DNA of 29,873 nt from Clostridia bacterium (GTDB taxonomy: Bacteria; Bacillota_A; Clostridia; Oscillospirales; QAKW01): assembly GCA_017396865.1 (NCBI GenBank), contig JAFQKO010000205.1:1-29873 (forward strand), in the 5' to 3' direction. A program made the translations under genes and the position numbers. Each line of letters starts with the position of its first letter. Position 1 is the stretch's first letter. A model generated the notes under the pieces. That model saw only the letters and a program-made list of their open reading frames with translations. It was not told the DNA's origin and did not search any database. Below, one piece after another: positions 23,110 through 29,873 of the stretch.

Positions 23110-24623
23110 TTTTGCCGACATCCTTTCTGCCTTTCACGTTCTTTCATCTTTATTATAAATTCTTTTTCCGATGCTGTCAATAAACAGATCAAAAGATATA
23201 CCCCGCACCAAAGGGCAATTCCCAAAATCATCCGCCATACCGAGTCCCGCAGCGCCAAAAGCGACCAAACCGCGGTGGCTAAGCCGCAGGCCGCAAGGGG
23301 GCGCAGTAACCAATCCTTCCATTGAAACCCCAATCCGCAGGTGCGCAGCAGTGTTGCCATATTCAGGCTCGCCACCAAAACGTTGCTGAACACCATCACC
23401 CCCAAAAAGCCCTTGATCCCGAAAAACGGCACGGTAACGGCAATCAGGATTATACGCAGAGTAGAATCAATCGTATTATTACGGAGTGTTTTAGCCTGCC
23501 GATCCAAGCCCTTCAAAAGGCCGTCGGCGATGGTGTCCATATACATGAAGGGGGTGATGGGGGCCAGCACCGTCAGCATCATGCCAACGGTTTCACTTTG
23601 AAAAAAGACTGCCCCCAAAAGCCTGCCATAGATCAAAAACACCCCGCCGATCATCACCGAAAGCGTCACGGTAACGGTGAGCGCCCGCTCCACGATGGAG
23701 CGGGTGGCCTTCCAATCGGCGCGGGCGGAGGTATCGGTCACCTCCGGCACCAGCAGCGAGGAAAGAGCATTCAAAAAGGAGGCGGGAAAAAAGAGCAGCG
23801 GAATGGCCATCCCCTTAAGGGCACCGAACTGCGCCAGTCCCAGCGAATAGCTGCCGCTGTAACGGGCGATGGCCAGAGGGATCAGCATATTCTCGGTGGT
23901 ATGGAGGGCGGTGGAAAGATAGCGGGAGGCCGCTACCGGCAGAGCGATGCGGCGAATACTGCCCCGCGGAGGCGAAACCGCGCCCCTTCCCATCGGGCGC
24001 AGGCGGCAATAGATGGCCAGATACAGGCAGGAAACGCCCTCCGAAACGGTATTGGCCGCCACAATGGCCGCCAGCATCACCGCAAAGCCGCCATCCCGCA
24101 CCGTAAAGACCGCCAAAGCCACCAGTGCGATCCGCACCGCCTGCTCCAGAAGCTGGGATATACAGCCGGGCTTCACCTCCCGCCGCCCGACGAAATAGCC
24201 CGATAGACAGCCCGAAACGGTCATAAAGGGCAGCGAAAAGGCAAGGGTTTTCAGAGCAAGGGTGCAATCGGGCGTACCGATCCAGCGCCCCGCCAGAAAG
24301 CCGCTGCCCGCAAAGAGCAGCAGGCAGGCGCCGCCGCCCAAAACCGCCGCCCAAAGCAGGCAGGCGCGCAGCGCACCCTTGACCTCGGCAGGCTGCTTCA
24401 GCGCCAGATGCTTCGCCACCAGGCGGGTGACCGCCACCGCAATGCCCGACTGCGCCAGCGTGACGAACAGATTATAGACGGTGAAGGTGAGGGAATAAAG
24501 CCCCATCCCCTCCTCGCCCAGCACGTTGGCGATCAAAACACGCAATAAAAGTCCCGCCGCCCGCAGGATCAAGCCCGTTGCGGTCAGCAGGACTGCATTT
24601 TGAAAGAACTTTTTATGATTCAT
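23106..24623 (-). CDS. MOP-superfamily flippase (SpoVB/polysaccharide exporter-like)
   Basis: 505-residue membrane protein with about 14 helices, of the multidrug/oligosaccharidyl-lipid/polysaccharide flippase superfamily. The N-terminus (TGLILRAAGLLLRVLIANVLG..GMGLYSL) and internal PLLFFPASFLNALSSLLVPE pattern are typical of SpoVB and related lipid-linked precursor flippases that act in wall or spore cortex synthesis. The exact substrate is not known. Start ATG 24623 has GAGGTG at ideal spacing. First gene of a probable four-gene operon with glpP, the nuclease and the RCC1 protein. Confidence 0.9.
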   Translation of the reverse strand: MNHKKFFQNAVLLTATGLILRAAGLLLRVLIANVLGEEGMGLYSLTFTVYNLFVTLAQSGIAVAVTRLVAKHLALKQPAEVKGALRACLLWAAVLGGGACLLLFAGSGFLAGRWIGTPDCTLALKTLAFSLPFMTVSGCLSGYFVGRREVKPGCISQLLEQAVRIALVALAVFTVRDGGFAVMLAAIVAANTVSEGVSCLYLAIYCRLRPMGRGAVSPPRGSIRRIALPVAASRYLSTALHTTENMLIPLAIARYSGSYSLGLAQFGALKGMAIPLLFFPASFLNALSSLLVPEVTDTSARADWKATRSIVERALTVTVTLSVMIGGVFLIYGRLLGAVFFQSETVGMMLTVLAPITPFMYMDTIADGLLKGLDRQAKTLRNNTIDSTLRIILIAVTVPFFGIKGFLGVMVFSNVLVASLNMATLLRTCGLGFQWKDWLLRPLAACGLATAVWSLLALRDSVWRMILGIALWCGVYLLICLLTASEKEFIIKMKERERQKGCRQK

Positions 24624-24672
24624 CTTTTCACCTCTTTAAAGCCTATGCGCTGATCGGTGAAAATAGTCTACG

Positions 24673-25269
24673 TCATTGTCCCTTGAGCGCCTTGCGCATC
24701 GCCGCAGGCAGGTGGGCCTGAACGCCCCGTGCCCCTTCCCCAACGGTCAGCACCTTGCCCACGTGGCGATAGCCCAGCCAGGCGGGCGGCAGCCGCGGCA
24801 CAGGGTCGCCCCGATGGCGTACCACGGTAAAGGTTGCCCAGCGCTCCTTGGGCGGTACGCCCCATACCACCCGCGGGCAGGCAAAGCCATAGCCCGAAAG
24901 CGCCTGCCGCAGCGCGGGATAATGAAACCAAACGTATTCATGGCAGAGCACCGCCAGCGCCGCACCGTGGGAATAACCCGCCACCGTTACCCGCTCAAGG
25001 GGGCGGGCGGCCAGCGCGGCGGCGATCCACGGCTCCGCAAGCCTCCAAGCCCTCAAAAAGCCCCGATGGCAATACCAGACCCGATCCTCCATCCGCCGAT
25101 AGGGCTTGATCGGAAAATCCAGATTATTGGCCCAATCCGCCCTGCTGCGGGAATGCTCAAAAAAGAGCCATAGCTGCCCGCCCATCCGCTCAACGGCGTA
25201 GTTGACCTCCCCCGCCGCCTGCCGATATTGCGCCTGCAGGCAGCGCTCAAAGATTCGGTTCAGCTCCAT
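24673..25269 (-). CDS. class 3 lipase-like alpha/beta hydrolase
   Basis: 198-residue hydrolase. The nucleophile elbow GYSHG (Ser100) follows a beta-strand VTVAG; the Asp is probably D155 in HRGDPVPRLPP, a signature region of fungal-type class 3 lipases, and H186 can complete the triad. No signal peptide, so an intracellular esterase or lipase acting on a lipid or ester is likely; the substrate is unknown. ATG 25269 is chosen for its GGGGGGAG ribosome site; frames starting up to 18 bases earlier lack one. A terminator of the next operon lies just upstream, and no clear promoter was seen between. Confidence 0.8.
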   Translation of the reverse strand: MELNRIFERCLQAQYRQAAGEVNYAVERMGGQLWLFFEHSRSRADWANNLDFPIKPYRRMEDRVWYCHRGFLRAWRLAEPWIAAALAARPLERVTVAGYSHGAALAVLCHEYVWFHYPALRQALSGYGFACPRVVWGVPPKERWATFTVVRHRGDPVPRLPPAWLGYRHVGKVLTVGEGARGVQAHLPAAMRKALKGQ

Positions 25270-25312
25270 CGCCACTCCCCCCATCAACGGTAATGCTTAT
25301 GAACGGGGAAAC

Positions 25313-25343
25313 AAAAAAAGACCATGGCTTTGCCATGGTCTTT
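25313..25343 (-). terminator. intrinsic terminator of the small lipoprotein operon
   Basis: A 12-bp perfect stem (25317-25328 with 25332-25343; AAAGACCATGGC) with a three-base loop and T7 on the minus strand, beginning at the stop of the lipoprotein gene. Confidence 0.92.
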
Positions 25344-25687
25344 CAGTTCTTTTCTCGGGTATAAGAGCTCTCACCGGTCTCATTTTTCATGGTCAGCTGA
25401 TCGCCCTTGATGGTATAGGTTGTATCGTTGGTTACCTTATCAACCGTTATCGTCAGCACCCCATCCTTCGCGGTATAGGTGAAATCCGACTTGGAGTCGA
25501 AATAGGTGACCATCGAATGAACAAACTGACCGGTACCGTCCTCATTGAAGATCACCTTGGTATATTCATTCGACCAGGTGCCGATCAGCGTTTGCTCCTC
25601 CTTGGAAAGCTCCCTTGCGCCTTGCCCGCAAGCGGCAAGCGAAAGGCAGAGCAGCAGCGCCGCAAGCAGCGCAATCCATCTGCGCAT
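25343..25687 (-). CDS. small lipoprotein, paralogue of the upstream one
   Basis: 114-residue lipoprotein: signal peptide with lipobox LAAC (Cys20), then a compact beta-rich domain IGTWSNEYTKVIFNEDGTG ... YTAKDGVLTITVD ... YTIKGDQLTM. This W-F-DGTG layout resembles lipocalin-like bacterial domains. Residues YTAKDGVLTIT are identical to the upstream gene, so the pair arose by duplication. ATG 25687 follows the upstream stop after one base, suggesting coupled translation. Function unknown. Confidence 0.83.
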   Translation of the reverse strand: MRRWIALLAALLLCLSLAACGQGARELSKEEQTLIGTWSNEYTKVIFNEDGTGQFVHSMVTYFDSKSDFTYTAKDGVLTITVDKVTNDTTYTIKGDQLTMKNETGESSYTREKN

Positions 25688-25688
25688 C

Positions 25689-26132
25689 TTATTTCACCAG
25701 CGTATAGGTATCGGCAGAGCCGCCGCCAATCAGCTTCATCTGCCCGTCGGTGATGGTATATTTGGATTCGGAGGCCTTACCGTCGATCGTAATGGTCAGC
25801 ACACCATCCTTAGCGGTATAAAAAATCTTGGTGCTGCCGCCCTCAACGATGATCTCACCGGTACCGTTTTCTTTAAAGACCAGCGTCGAGACGCTGCCCT
25901 TCCAGGTGCCAACGATCGTTTTGTCCTCCGCCGGCTTGGCGTTCTGCTCGATCTCCTCCAGCTTATCCTGCACCGCATCGGTACCGGTAGGCAGTTCCAC
26001 ATGCTCATGCTCATGATCATGAGCAGAGGTATCCTCGGTGGGCTTCTTGGTTTCTTCCTGCTTGGTTTCCGAGCAGGCTGCCATCGAAAGGCAAAGTGCT
26101 GCCGCAACAAGCATCATCAATAATTTACGCAT
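25689..26132 (-). CDS. small lipoprotein with His-rich linker
   Basis: 147-residue lipoprotein with lipobox MAAC (Cys20). Residues about 37-45 (HDHEHEHVE) are rich in His and Glu and could bind zinc or another metal. The C-terminal domain (VGTWKGSVSTLVFKENGTG ... YTAKDGVLTIT) matches the neighbour. The start is ATG 26132, which has AGGAG ten bases upstream and begins a proper signal peptide; a longer frame up to 26192 would run through the promoter. It is driven by a perfect consensus promoter. Confidence 0.85.
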   Translation of the reverse strand: MRKLLMMLVAAALCLSMAACSETKQEETKKPTEDTSAHDHEHEHVELPTGTDAVQDKLEEIEQNAKPAEDKTIVGTWKGSVSTLVFKENGTGEIIVEGGSTKIFYTAKDGVLTITIDGKASESKYTITDGQMKLIGGGSADTYTLVK

Positions 26133-26163
26133 TGTACTGTATCTCCTAAAAATTATTTTATTC

Positions 26164-26192
26164 ATTATATTATATCTATGAAAAAATGTCAA
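26164..26192 (-). promoter_or_regulatory. perfect-consensus sigma-A promoter of the small lipoprotein pair
   Basis: Minus strand: TTGACA (26192-26187), exactly 17 bases, TATAAT (26169-26164). The TGA of the preceding gene is part of the TTGACA box. Strong constitutive expression is expected. Confidence 0.92.
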
Positions 26193-26464
26193 CTTATCGA
26201 GATCAAAAAGTTCTCATAGGTATCGTCGAAGCCGTCATAGGGAGAGGGATTGCCGCCGTTGGTGCTTTTGCATTGATTATCGGAATATTCCTGCCCGATT
26301 GCAAAAAGCTCACCGAGGGAAAGCTCCACCCCCGCGCCCTGCGCCAAAAGGCAGAATTCATAGAGCGGATCGGTGCCCTTTGCGGTTTGCAAAAGCGCCT
26401 GCCGCAAGGCTTCATCCCGCTTGGCAAGGGCGGTTAACTGCTCCAGCTTTTGAAAGGTTGTCAT
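26189..26464 (-). CDS. small protein, possible Nif11-like leader peptide
   Basis: 91-residue protein. Residues 1-58 are helical and amphipathic (TALAKRDEALRQALLQTA ... GAGVELSLGELFAIG), a layout like Nif11-type leader peptides of ribosomally made natural products; a GG at 70-71 is followed by a short tail NPSPYDGFDDTYENFLISIS that could be a core. One Cys at 38 and one at 65. No maturation enzyme is in the window, so the RiPP idea is weak. ATG 26464 overlaps the gtrA stop (ATGA), which argues that the gene is real and co-expressed with the two membrane proteins. Confidence 0.7.
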   Translation of the reverse strand: MTTFQKLEQLTALAKRDEALRQALLQTAKGTDPLYEFCLLAQGAGVELSLGELFAIGQEYSDNQCKSTNGGNPSPYDGFDDTYENFLISIS

Positions 26465-26919
26465 TCCTCGTTTTCCTTCTTTTTAAAAATAAAGAGTTTG
26501 CTGAACACGTAGTTCAGAACGATCACCGCGATGCTGACAAGCATCTTCGCCGCCATGCCCTCTACACCGAGCACCTTTTGATCCAGCCCGATGCTCACCA
26601 GGAACGGCACGCCCGCAATCTCCAGCACACCGGTGATCAGCCGTGCAGAGATAAAGGTGCCCAGCTCACGCACCCATACGCGCACCGCCCAGCTCTTGCT
26701 GTTGAACACCCAAAGCTTATTGGTAACAAAGGCGAAGGCCACCGCGCAGATCCAAGAGAGCACGTTGGCAACCGCTGTAACGGCGGTTGGGGGAAGCGCC
26801 TGAAAAAGCAGCGCAAACAACGCATAGCTACCCCAGCTGACGAGGGTGGTCATCCCGCCCCAAAAGAGATAGGAGATGATCTCCCGATAACGCTGAAGCA
26901 AAGCAATCAACCGCTTCAT
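26461..26919 (-). CDS. GtrA-family membrane protein
   Basis: 152-residue protein with four predicted helices and the GtrA pattern (YLFWGGMTTLVSWGSY near the N-terminus, NVLSWICAVAFAFVTNKLWVF, and VLNYVFSKLFIFKKK at the end). Members help move polyprenyl-linked sugars across the membrane for glycosylation of cell-envelope polymers. It overlaps both neighbours by four bases (ATGA on each side). No glycosyltransferase is adjacent, so its sugar partner is not evident. Confidence 0.9.
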   Translation of the reverse strand: MKRLIALLQRYREIISYLFWGGMTTLVSWGSYALFALLFQALPPTAVTAVANVLSWICAVAFAFVTNKLWVFNSKSWAVRVWVRELGTFISARLITGVLEIAGVPFLVSIGLDQKVLGVEGMAAKMLVSIAVIVLNYVFSKLFIFKKKENEE

Positions 26920-27434
26920 TCGACCGTTCCCCTCGCTTCCTGCTCGGCAAGCGCCTTCTTTTGGTCGGTGATCGCCTCAAAAAGCTCCTGGCGGTTCTCG
27001 ATAAACCAAATGATCCGCTTTTTACCCGCATAAATGAAGCTGATCTTTTCAAACATTTCCGAATCAATGGAAAGATGCTTCACCGAGCGCAGCGGTACGT
27101 TCAGGCTTTTCTTTTTTCCGCAGGTACAAAGCAGGCGCTCCTCGGTTAAGGTGATGCTCTGCTGCCGCAGCCGCCGATGCACCAATACGTGAGCTAAAAT
27201 TGCAAGCGGCCCGAAGAGGCACAGCGCAAAAAAGGCAAAGCTCGAAACAAAGCAAGCATCGATCATCTCCTCCAGCGCATCGGGATTGGCGCGATAAAAC
27301 AGATAGGTATACAACGCCGATAAGCCCACCGAAAATACCACCGAGCAAACGTAGGTCGGCAGATAAACAATCCGAAAGGCCCGCTTGCTGCGAACCGATT
27401 GAAGCAAGATCTTTTCATCGTTTTGAACGCTCAT
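26916..27434 (-). CDS. membrane protein with PH-like domain
   Basis: 172-residue protein. Two hydrophobic helices at about 20-45 and 62-85 form a hairpin in the membrane, followed by a cytoplasmic strand-rich part (SITLTEERLLCTCGKKKSLNVPLRSV, shortened here in meaning to the LTEERL...VPL.SV layout) typical of bacterial PH-like (bPH) domains. Function unknown. ATG 27434 has GGAGG seven bases upstream. First gene of a three-gene operon with gtrA and the small peptide. Confidence 0.75.
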   Translation of the reverse strand: MSVQNDEKILLQSVRSKRAFRIVYLPTYVCSVVFSVGLSALYTYLFYRANPDALEEMIDACFVSSFAFFALCLFGPLAILAHVLVHRRLRQQSITLTEERLLCTCGKKKSLNVPLRSVKHLSIDSEMFEKISFIYAGKKRIIWFIENRQELFEAITDQKKALAEQEARGTVE

Positions 27435-27464
27435 AATAAACCTCCAAAAAAAGTTTACTCTGTT

Positions 27465-27493
27465 ATTTTACCATAATACATCCGATTTTGCAA
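27465..27493 (-). promoter_or_regulatory. sigma-A promoter of the PH/GtrA/peptide operon
   Basis: Minus strand: TTGCAA (27493-27488), a 17-base spacer, TAAAAT (27470-27465), about 30 bases before the start. It starts ten bases after the stop of the phosphoesterase gene. Confidence 0.75.
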
Positions 27494-27501
27494 CGGTAGA
27501 C

Positions 27502-28284
27502 TTATTGGTAATCAAACAAATGCTCCGTCACGGTGATCTGATCCCCGCAAAGCTCGACCTCATAGTAAACCGCATCGGGGGCGCCAACCTCCTGCAGATC
27601 GGCAATGGGCGAGCCCAAAACGTGGTAGGCAACGCCGTCGTGCTCCTCGCTGCCGGCAACGTGCGTATGGCCGGAAAAAACCGCCCGCACCTTTCCGCTT
27701 GCACGGATCACATCCAGCACCCGATCGGCATTTTCCATGACCAAGCCGGCATCCGGCCAGAAAAAGGTATAGTGGGTAAAAAGCAGGCAGGGCTTATCGC
27801 TTCCCTCCAGCTCCTCCCGCAGCCATTCGATATCCGCTTCCGCCAAGGCATGGGTTTTCGGAATTCCACCGCCTCCGGTGCCCCGCTCGGGGCGCACCTC
27901 ATTGGTCAGAAAGATCAGATGATAATCCCCTAAATCCAGCGCGTAGGTGAAGCGTTCATAACCGAAGATCCGCTCCGCCTCGCGGGTGGAATCAAACATT
28001 TTTAGGTCATGGTTACCCAGCACCATATAGTAGGGACAGTTAAAGCCCTTGACCTTCTCCGCAACGGCGGTAAGGCTGACAATATCTGCCTCGCGATCGT
28101 TGGCATCCTGAATGGAATCGCCCAAATTGATCACCGCATCGGGCTTATATTCACGGTTGACCTTTTCAATCAGCTGCTCCAGCATCGGCATGGCATATTG
28201 GGTCAGCTTTTTGGTTTTGCCAAAAATGGCGGTCTCCCGATCCCCTGCGTAATGATGAAGATCGGTAAAAATAATCAAGTTCAT
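27502..28284 (-). CDS. calcineurin-like metallophosphoesterase
   Basis: 260-residue cytoplasmic phosphoesterase with a full dinuclear metal site: D8 and H10 in FTDLHH, GDSIQD (about 55), GNHD (about 95), H in LFTHY and SGHTH (about 205). Members hydrolyse phosphomonoesters or diesters; the substrate is unknown here. The ATG at 28284 follows AAAGGA with eight-base spacing and lies 12 bases after the glycosidase-like gene, so the two are co-transcribed. No obvious terminator follows. Confidence 0.9.
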   Translation of the reverse strand: MNLIIFTDLHHYAGDRETAIFGKTKKLTQYAMPMLEQLIEKVNREYKPDAVINLGDSIQDANDREADIVSLTAVAEKVKGFNCPYYMVLGNHDLKMFDSTREAERIFGYERFTYALDLGDYHLIFLTNEVRPERGTGGGGIPKTHALAEADIEWLREELEGSDKPCLLFTHYTFFWPDAGLVMENADRVLDVIRASGKVRAVFSGHTHVAGSEEHDGVAYHVLGSPIADLQEVGAPDAVYYEVELCGDQITVTEHLFDYQ

Positions 28285-28296
28285 CTTCTTTATCCT

Positions 28297-29873
28297 TTAT
28301 CTTAATTTCAAATAGAGCGGCTCGCAGATCTCCAAGGGATGCTTGATGCAGATCCCTTCCTCGATTTCGGCCGCCTCTGCCTTTTCCCATTTCCCTTCAA
28401 GGGTAAGATACAAAACCTCCCGATTCCGCATCGCCTCGGGCAGCCAAAGCTTGACCTCATGCACCGTATCCTCGCCGAGGTTCACAACGGTTAATTGATA
28501 AGAAAAATCCTTATCGCCGCCGCCTTGATTGGCGATCAGATGCAGATACGGCTCGTCCTGAACCAGGGGAAGCTCCTCCCCGCACCACCGCAACAGCCGA
28601 CCGAACAGCCCCATTCTGCGGTAGTTGAACAACGAATGGGAGCCGTTATTCTTCAGGGTCATGCCCATCACCACCACACGGCCGCCCAGTTCGTTGGTAA
28701 AGCGGGTCATGGCGGGAACGAGCGGCTTTCGCTCGGAGGAATAGATTTGGCTGATGATCTCCGTTTTTTCATCGAGAGGTACCATCGTTCGGGCGATTCC
28801 GTTTTTGCCGCTTGCGTAATTATGGGCAGCGGGCATATTCTTGCCAACGGTGTATTGATCGAAGGGTGCTTCGATCACTTCCTTCGCCCCGAAATCAAAC
28901 AACAGCATCTCGGTGATGGCATTTTCGCCCACCGAAACCCCCATATACTTGCCGTAGCCCCGCTTGGTCAGCTCGTAGGCGGCATCCCCGTCCAAAAACA
29001 GATTGCCGGAGAAATACCGTTTGAGCACCTCACCGTCGAGGTATTTCGCGCTTGTTGCATCCAAAAAGGCTGTTTTTGCGGAGGTAGTCTGAAACGGAAT
29101 GCCAAAGGCAGTTATCGTTTTGACCCAAAGCGGTTTCTTGTTTTCATCAACGGTATTGTAAAAGGGATCGTAGGGGATCTCCACCCCCATCGGGGTACAG
29201 CCCGCGGCGGTTTTGATCAGTTCGGTCAGCCGCGCATGCTCGCTTTTGAGCATCTTATTATAGGCCGTTTCCTCCACAGGGTTGTCCAAAAACTGCTGGG
29301 TTTGAAACACCGAGCCGATGAAGCCGTGGGAATAGGTAATGCCGAGATAGGTTTTCATCATCCGCGCAGAGGTAAAAAAGCGCGTATGAGGATAGGTGTC
29401 GGACTCATGGTAAAAGCCGAAATCCTCGTTGATATGTTGCTTGCAATAGATGGCATGATAAAGAAGCTCCGGAACCCCCTTGATCTCGCCGCCGTTATAA
29501 TAAGCGCCGTAGAGACGGCAAAGCGGGGTGTGGTTCTTGCCCGCCAGCGCCTTGCAGACCTCCAAAGTGGAGTCGCCGTCGGAATCAATGGTGCCCGATT
29601 GGGCAAGGCAGATGGGGATCTCGGGCGTCTTTAGATCCAGCTCCGCTCGGATGCGGGCGGAAAACGCTACCATGGTATCCTTGAGCATGGCCTTATAGCG
29701 CTTCAAAAGTTCGAGAGCGTCTCGCTCGCCCGTTTCAAACAGCGCCACCAGCTCCTCCCGCTCATAGCGCTTGCCCTCACGCTTTGCAAATTCATCCAGA
29801 TGGTTTTTGCAAAAGCAGCCGTATTTGCCCGCCGCCGCGCTGATGCAATAGTCGTCCTCAATGATCATAAAAG
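28297..29873 (-). CDS. glycosidase-like protein, C-terminal part (5' end outside window)
   Basis: At least 523 residues are visible, and the frame is open to the window edge. The first residues (IEDDY, GCFCKNHL, EREELV) look like the middle of a TIM-barrel glycoside hydrolase of the GH42-like sort, so the ATG at 29868 is probably internal and the real start is further upstream. Later parts include YHESDTYPHTRFF and a strand-rich C-terminal domain ending in EPLYLKLR. No signal peptide visible. Enzyme specificity cannot be told from this part. Upstream partner of the phosphoesterase. Confidence 0.7.
   Translation of the reverse strand, partial: FMIIEDDYCISAAAGKYGCFCKNHLDEFAKREGKRYEREELVALFETGERDALELLKRYKAMLKDTMVAFSARIRAELDLKTPEIPICLAQSGTIDSDGDSTLEVCKALAGKNHTPLCRLYGAYYNGGEIKGVPELLYHAIYCKQHINEDFGFYHESDTYPHTRFFTSARMMKTYLGITYSHGFIGSVFQTQQFLDNPVEETAYNKMLKSEHARLTELIKTAAGCTPMGVEIPYDPFYNTVDENKKPLWVKTITAFGIPFQTTSAKTAFLDATSAKYLDGEVLKRYFSGNLFLDGDAAYELTKRGYGKYMGVSVGENAITEMLLFDFGAKEVIEAPFDQYTVGKNMPAAHNYASGKNGIARTMVPLDEKTEIISQIYSSERKPLVPAMTRFTNELGGRVVVMGMTLKNNGSHSLFNYRRMGLFGRLLRWCGEELPLVQDEPYLHLIANQGGGDKDFSYQLTVVNLGEDTVHEVKLWLPEAMRNREVLYLTLEGKWEKAEAAEIEEGICIKHPLEICEPLYLKLR

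Overview
The window looks like chromosomal DNA of a low-to-mid GC Gram-positive anaerobe, most likely a gut member of the Clostridia (Oscillospirales-type). The evidence is sigma-A style TTGACA/TATAAT promoters, strong GGAGG ribosome sites, a CIRCE operator, lipoboxes on several secreted proteins, a GlpP antiterminator and a SpoVB-type flippase. The lineage call is an inference from gene content, not from a marker gene.

Layout. 1-6268, all on the minus strand: the start of htpG behind a textbook promoter and CIRCE operator; two tandem paralogous lipoproteins; an ECF sigma factor coupled to a membrane-anchored sensor/anti-sigma-like protein; and prfB. 6414-13515, plus strand: one long run of membrane protein, glycerophosphodiesterase, a 49-residue peptide gene coupled to lepA, lepA, hemW, prmA, rsmE and a membrane protein. 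This is the classic Firmicute lepA-hemW-(hrcA-grpE-dnaK-dnaJ)-prmA-rsmE cluster with the four heat-shock genes absent. 13516-18994: the region richest in unusual DNA. Two direct copies of a ~285 bp structured repeat bracket a PlsC-like acyltransferase with a zinc ribbon, a 200 bp array of small hairpins, a tRNA-Val, a polar amino acid ABC operon and an amidase-like protein that lacks its usual histidines. 18993-24623, minus strand: RCC1/TPR/zinc-ribbon membrane protein, beta-CASP nuclease, GlpP and a SpoVB-like flippase, probably one operon read from flippase to RCC1. 24673-29873, minus strand: a class 3 lipase-like protein, two small paralogous lipoproteins, an operon of PH-like membrane protein, GtrA and a small possible leader peptide, then a calcineurin-like phosphoesterase behind a truncated glycosidase-like gene.

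Most interesting points. (1) The two ~285 bp repeats are about 93% identical by eye, except for one 48 bp block that is completely different in sequence but equal in length and folds into the same two-tier hairpin in both copies. This is covariation that suggests selection on structure. (2) The amino acid binding protein appears circularly permuted: the segment that normally ends the family sits right after the lipobox, and the protein stops where that segment should begin. (3) The array at 15169-15370 strings together hairpins of different sequence through a shared ATGTNAT linker that flips orientation midway. (4) The dnaK block is missing from lepA-prmA while htpG carries CIRCE, so HrcA should be encoded elsewhere.

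All assignments come from reading motifs, start sites and gene order by eye; no database search was possible.
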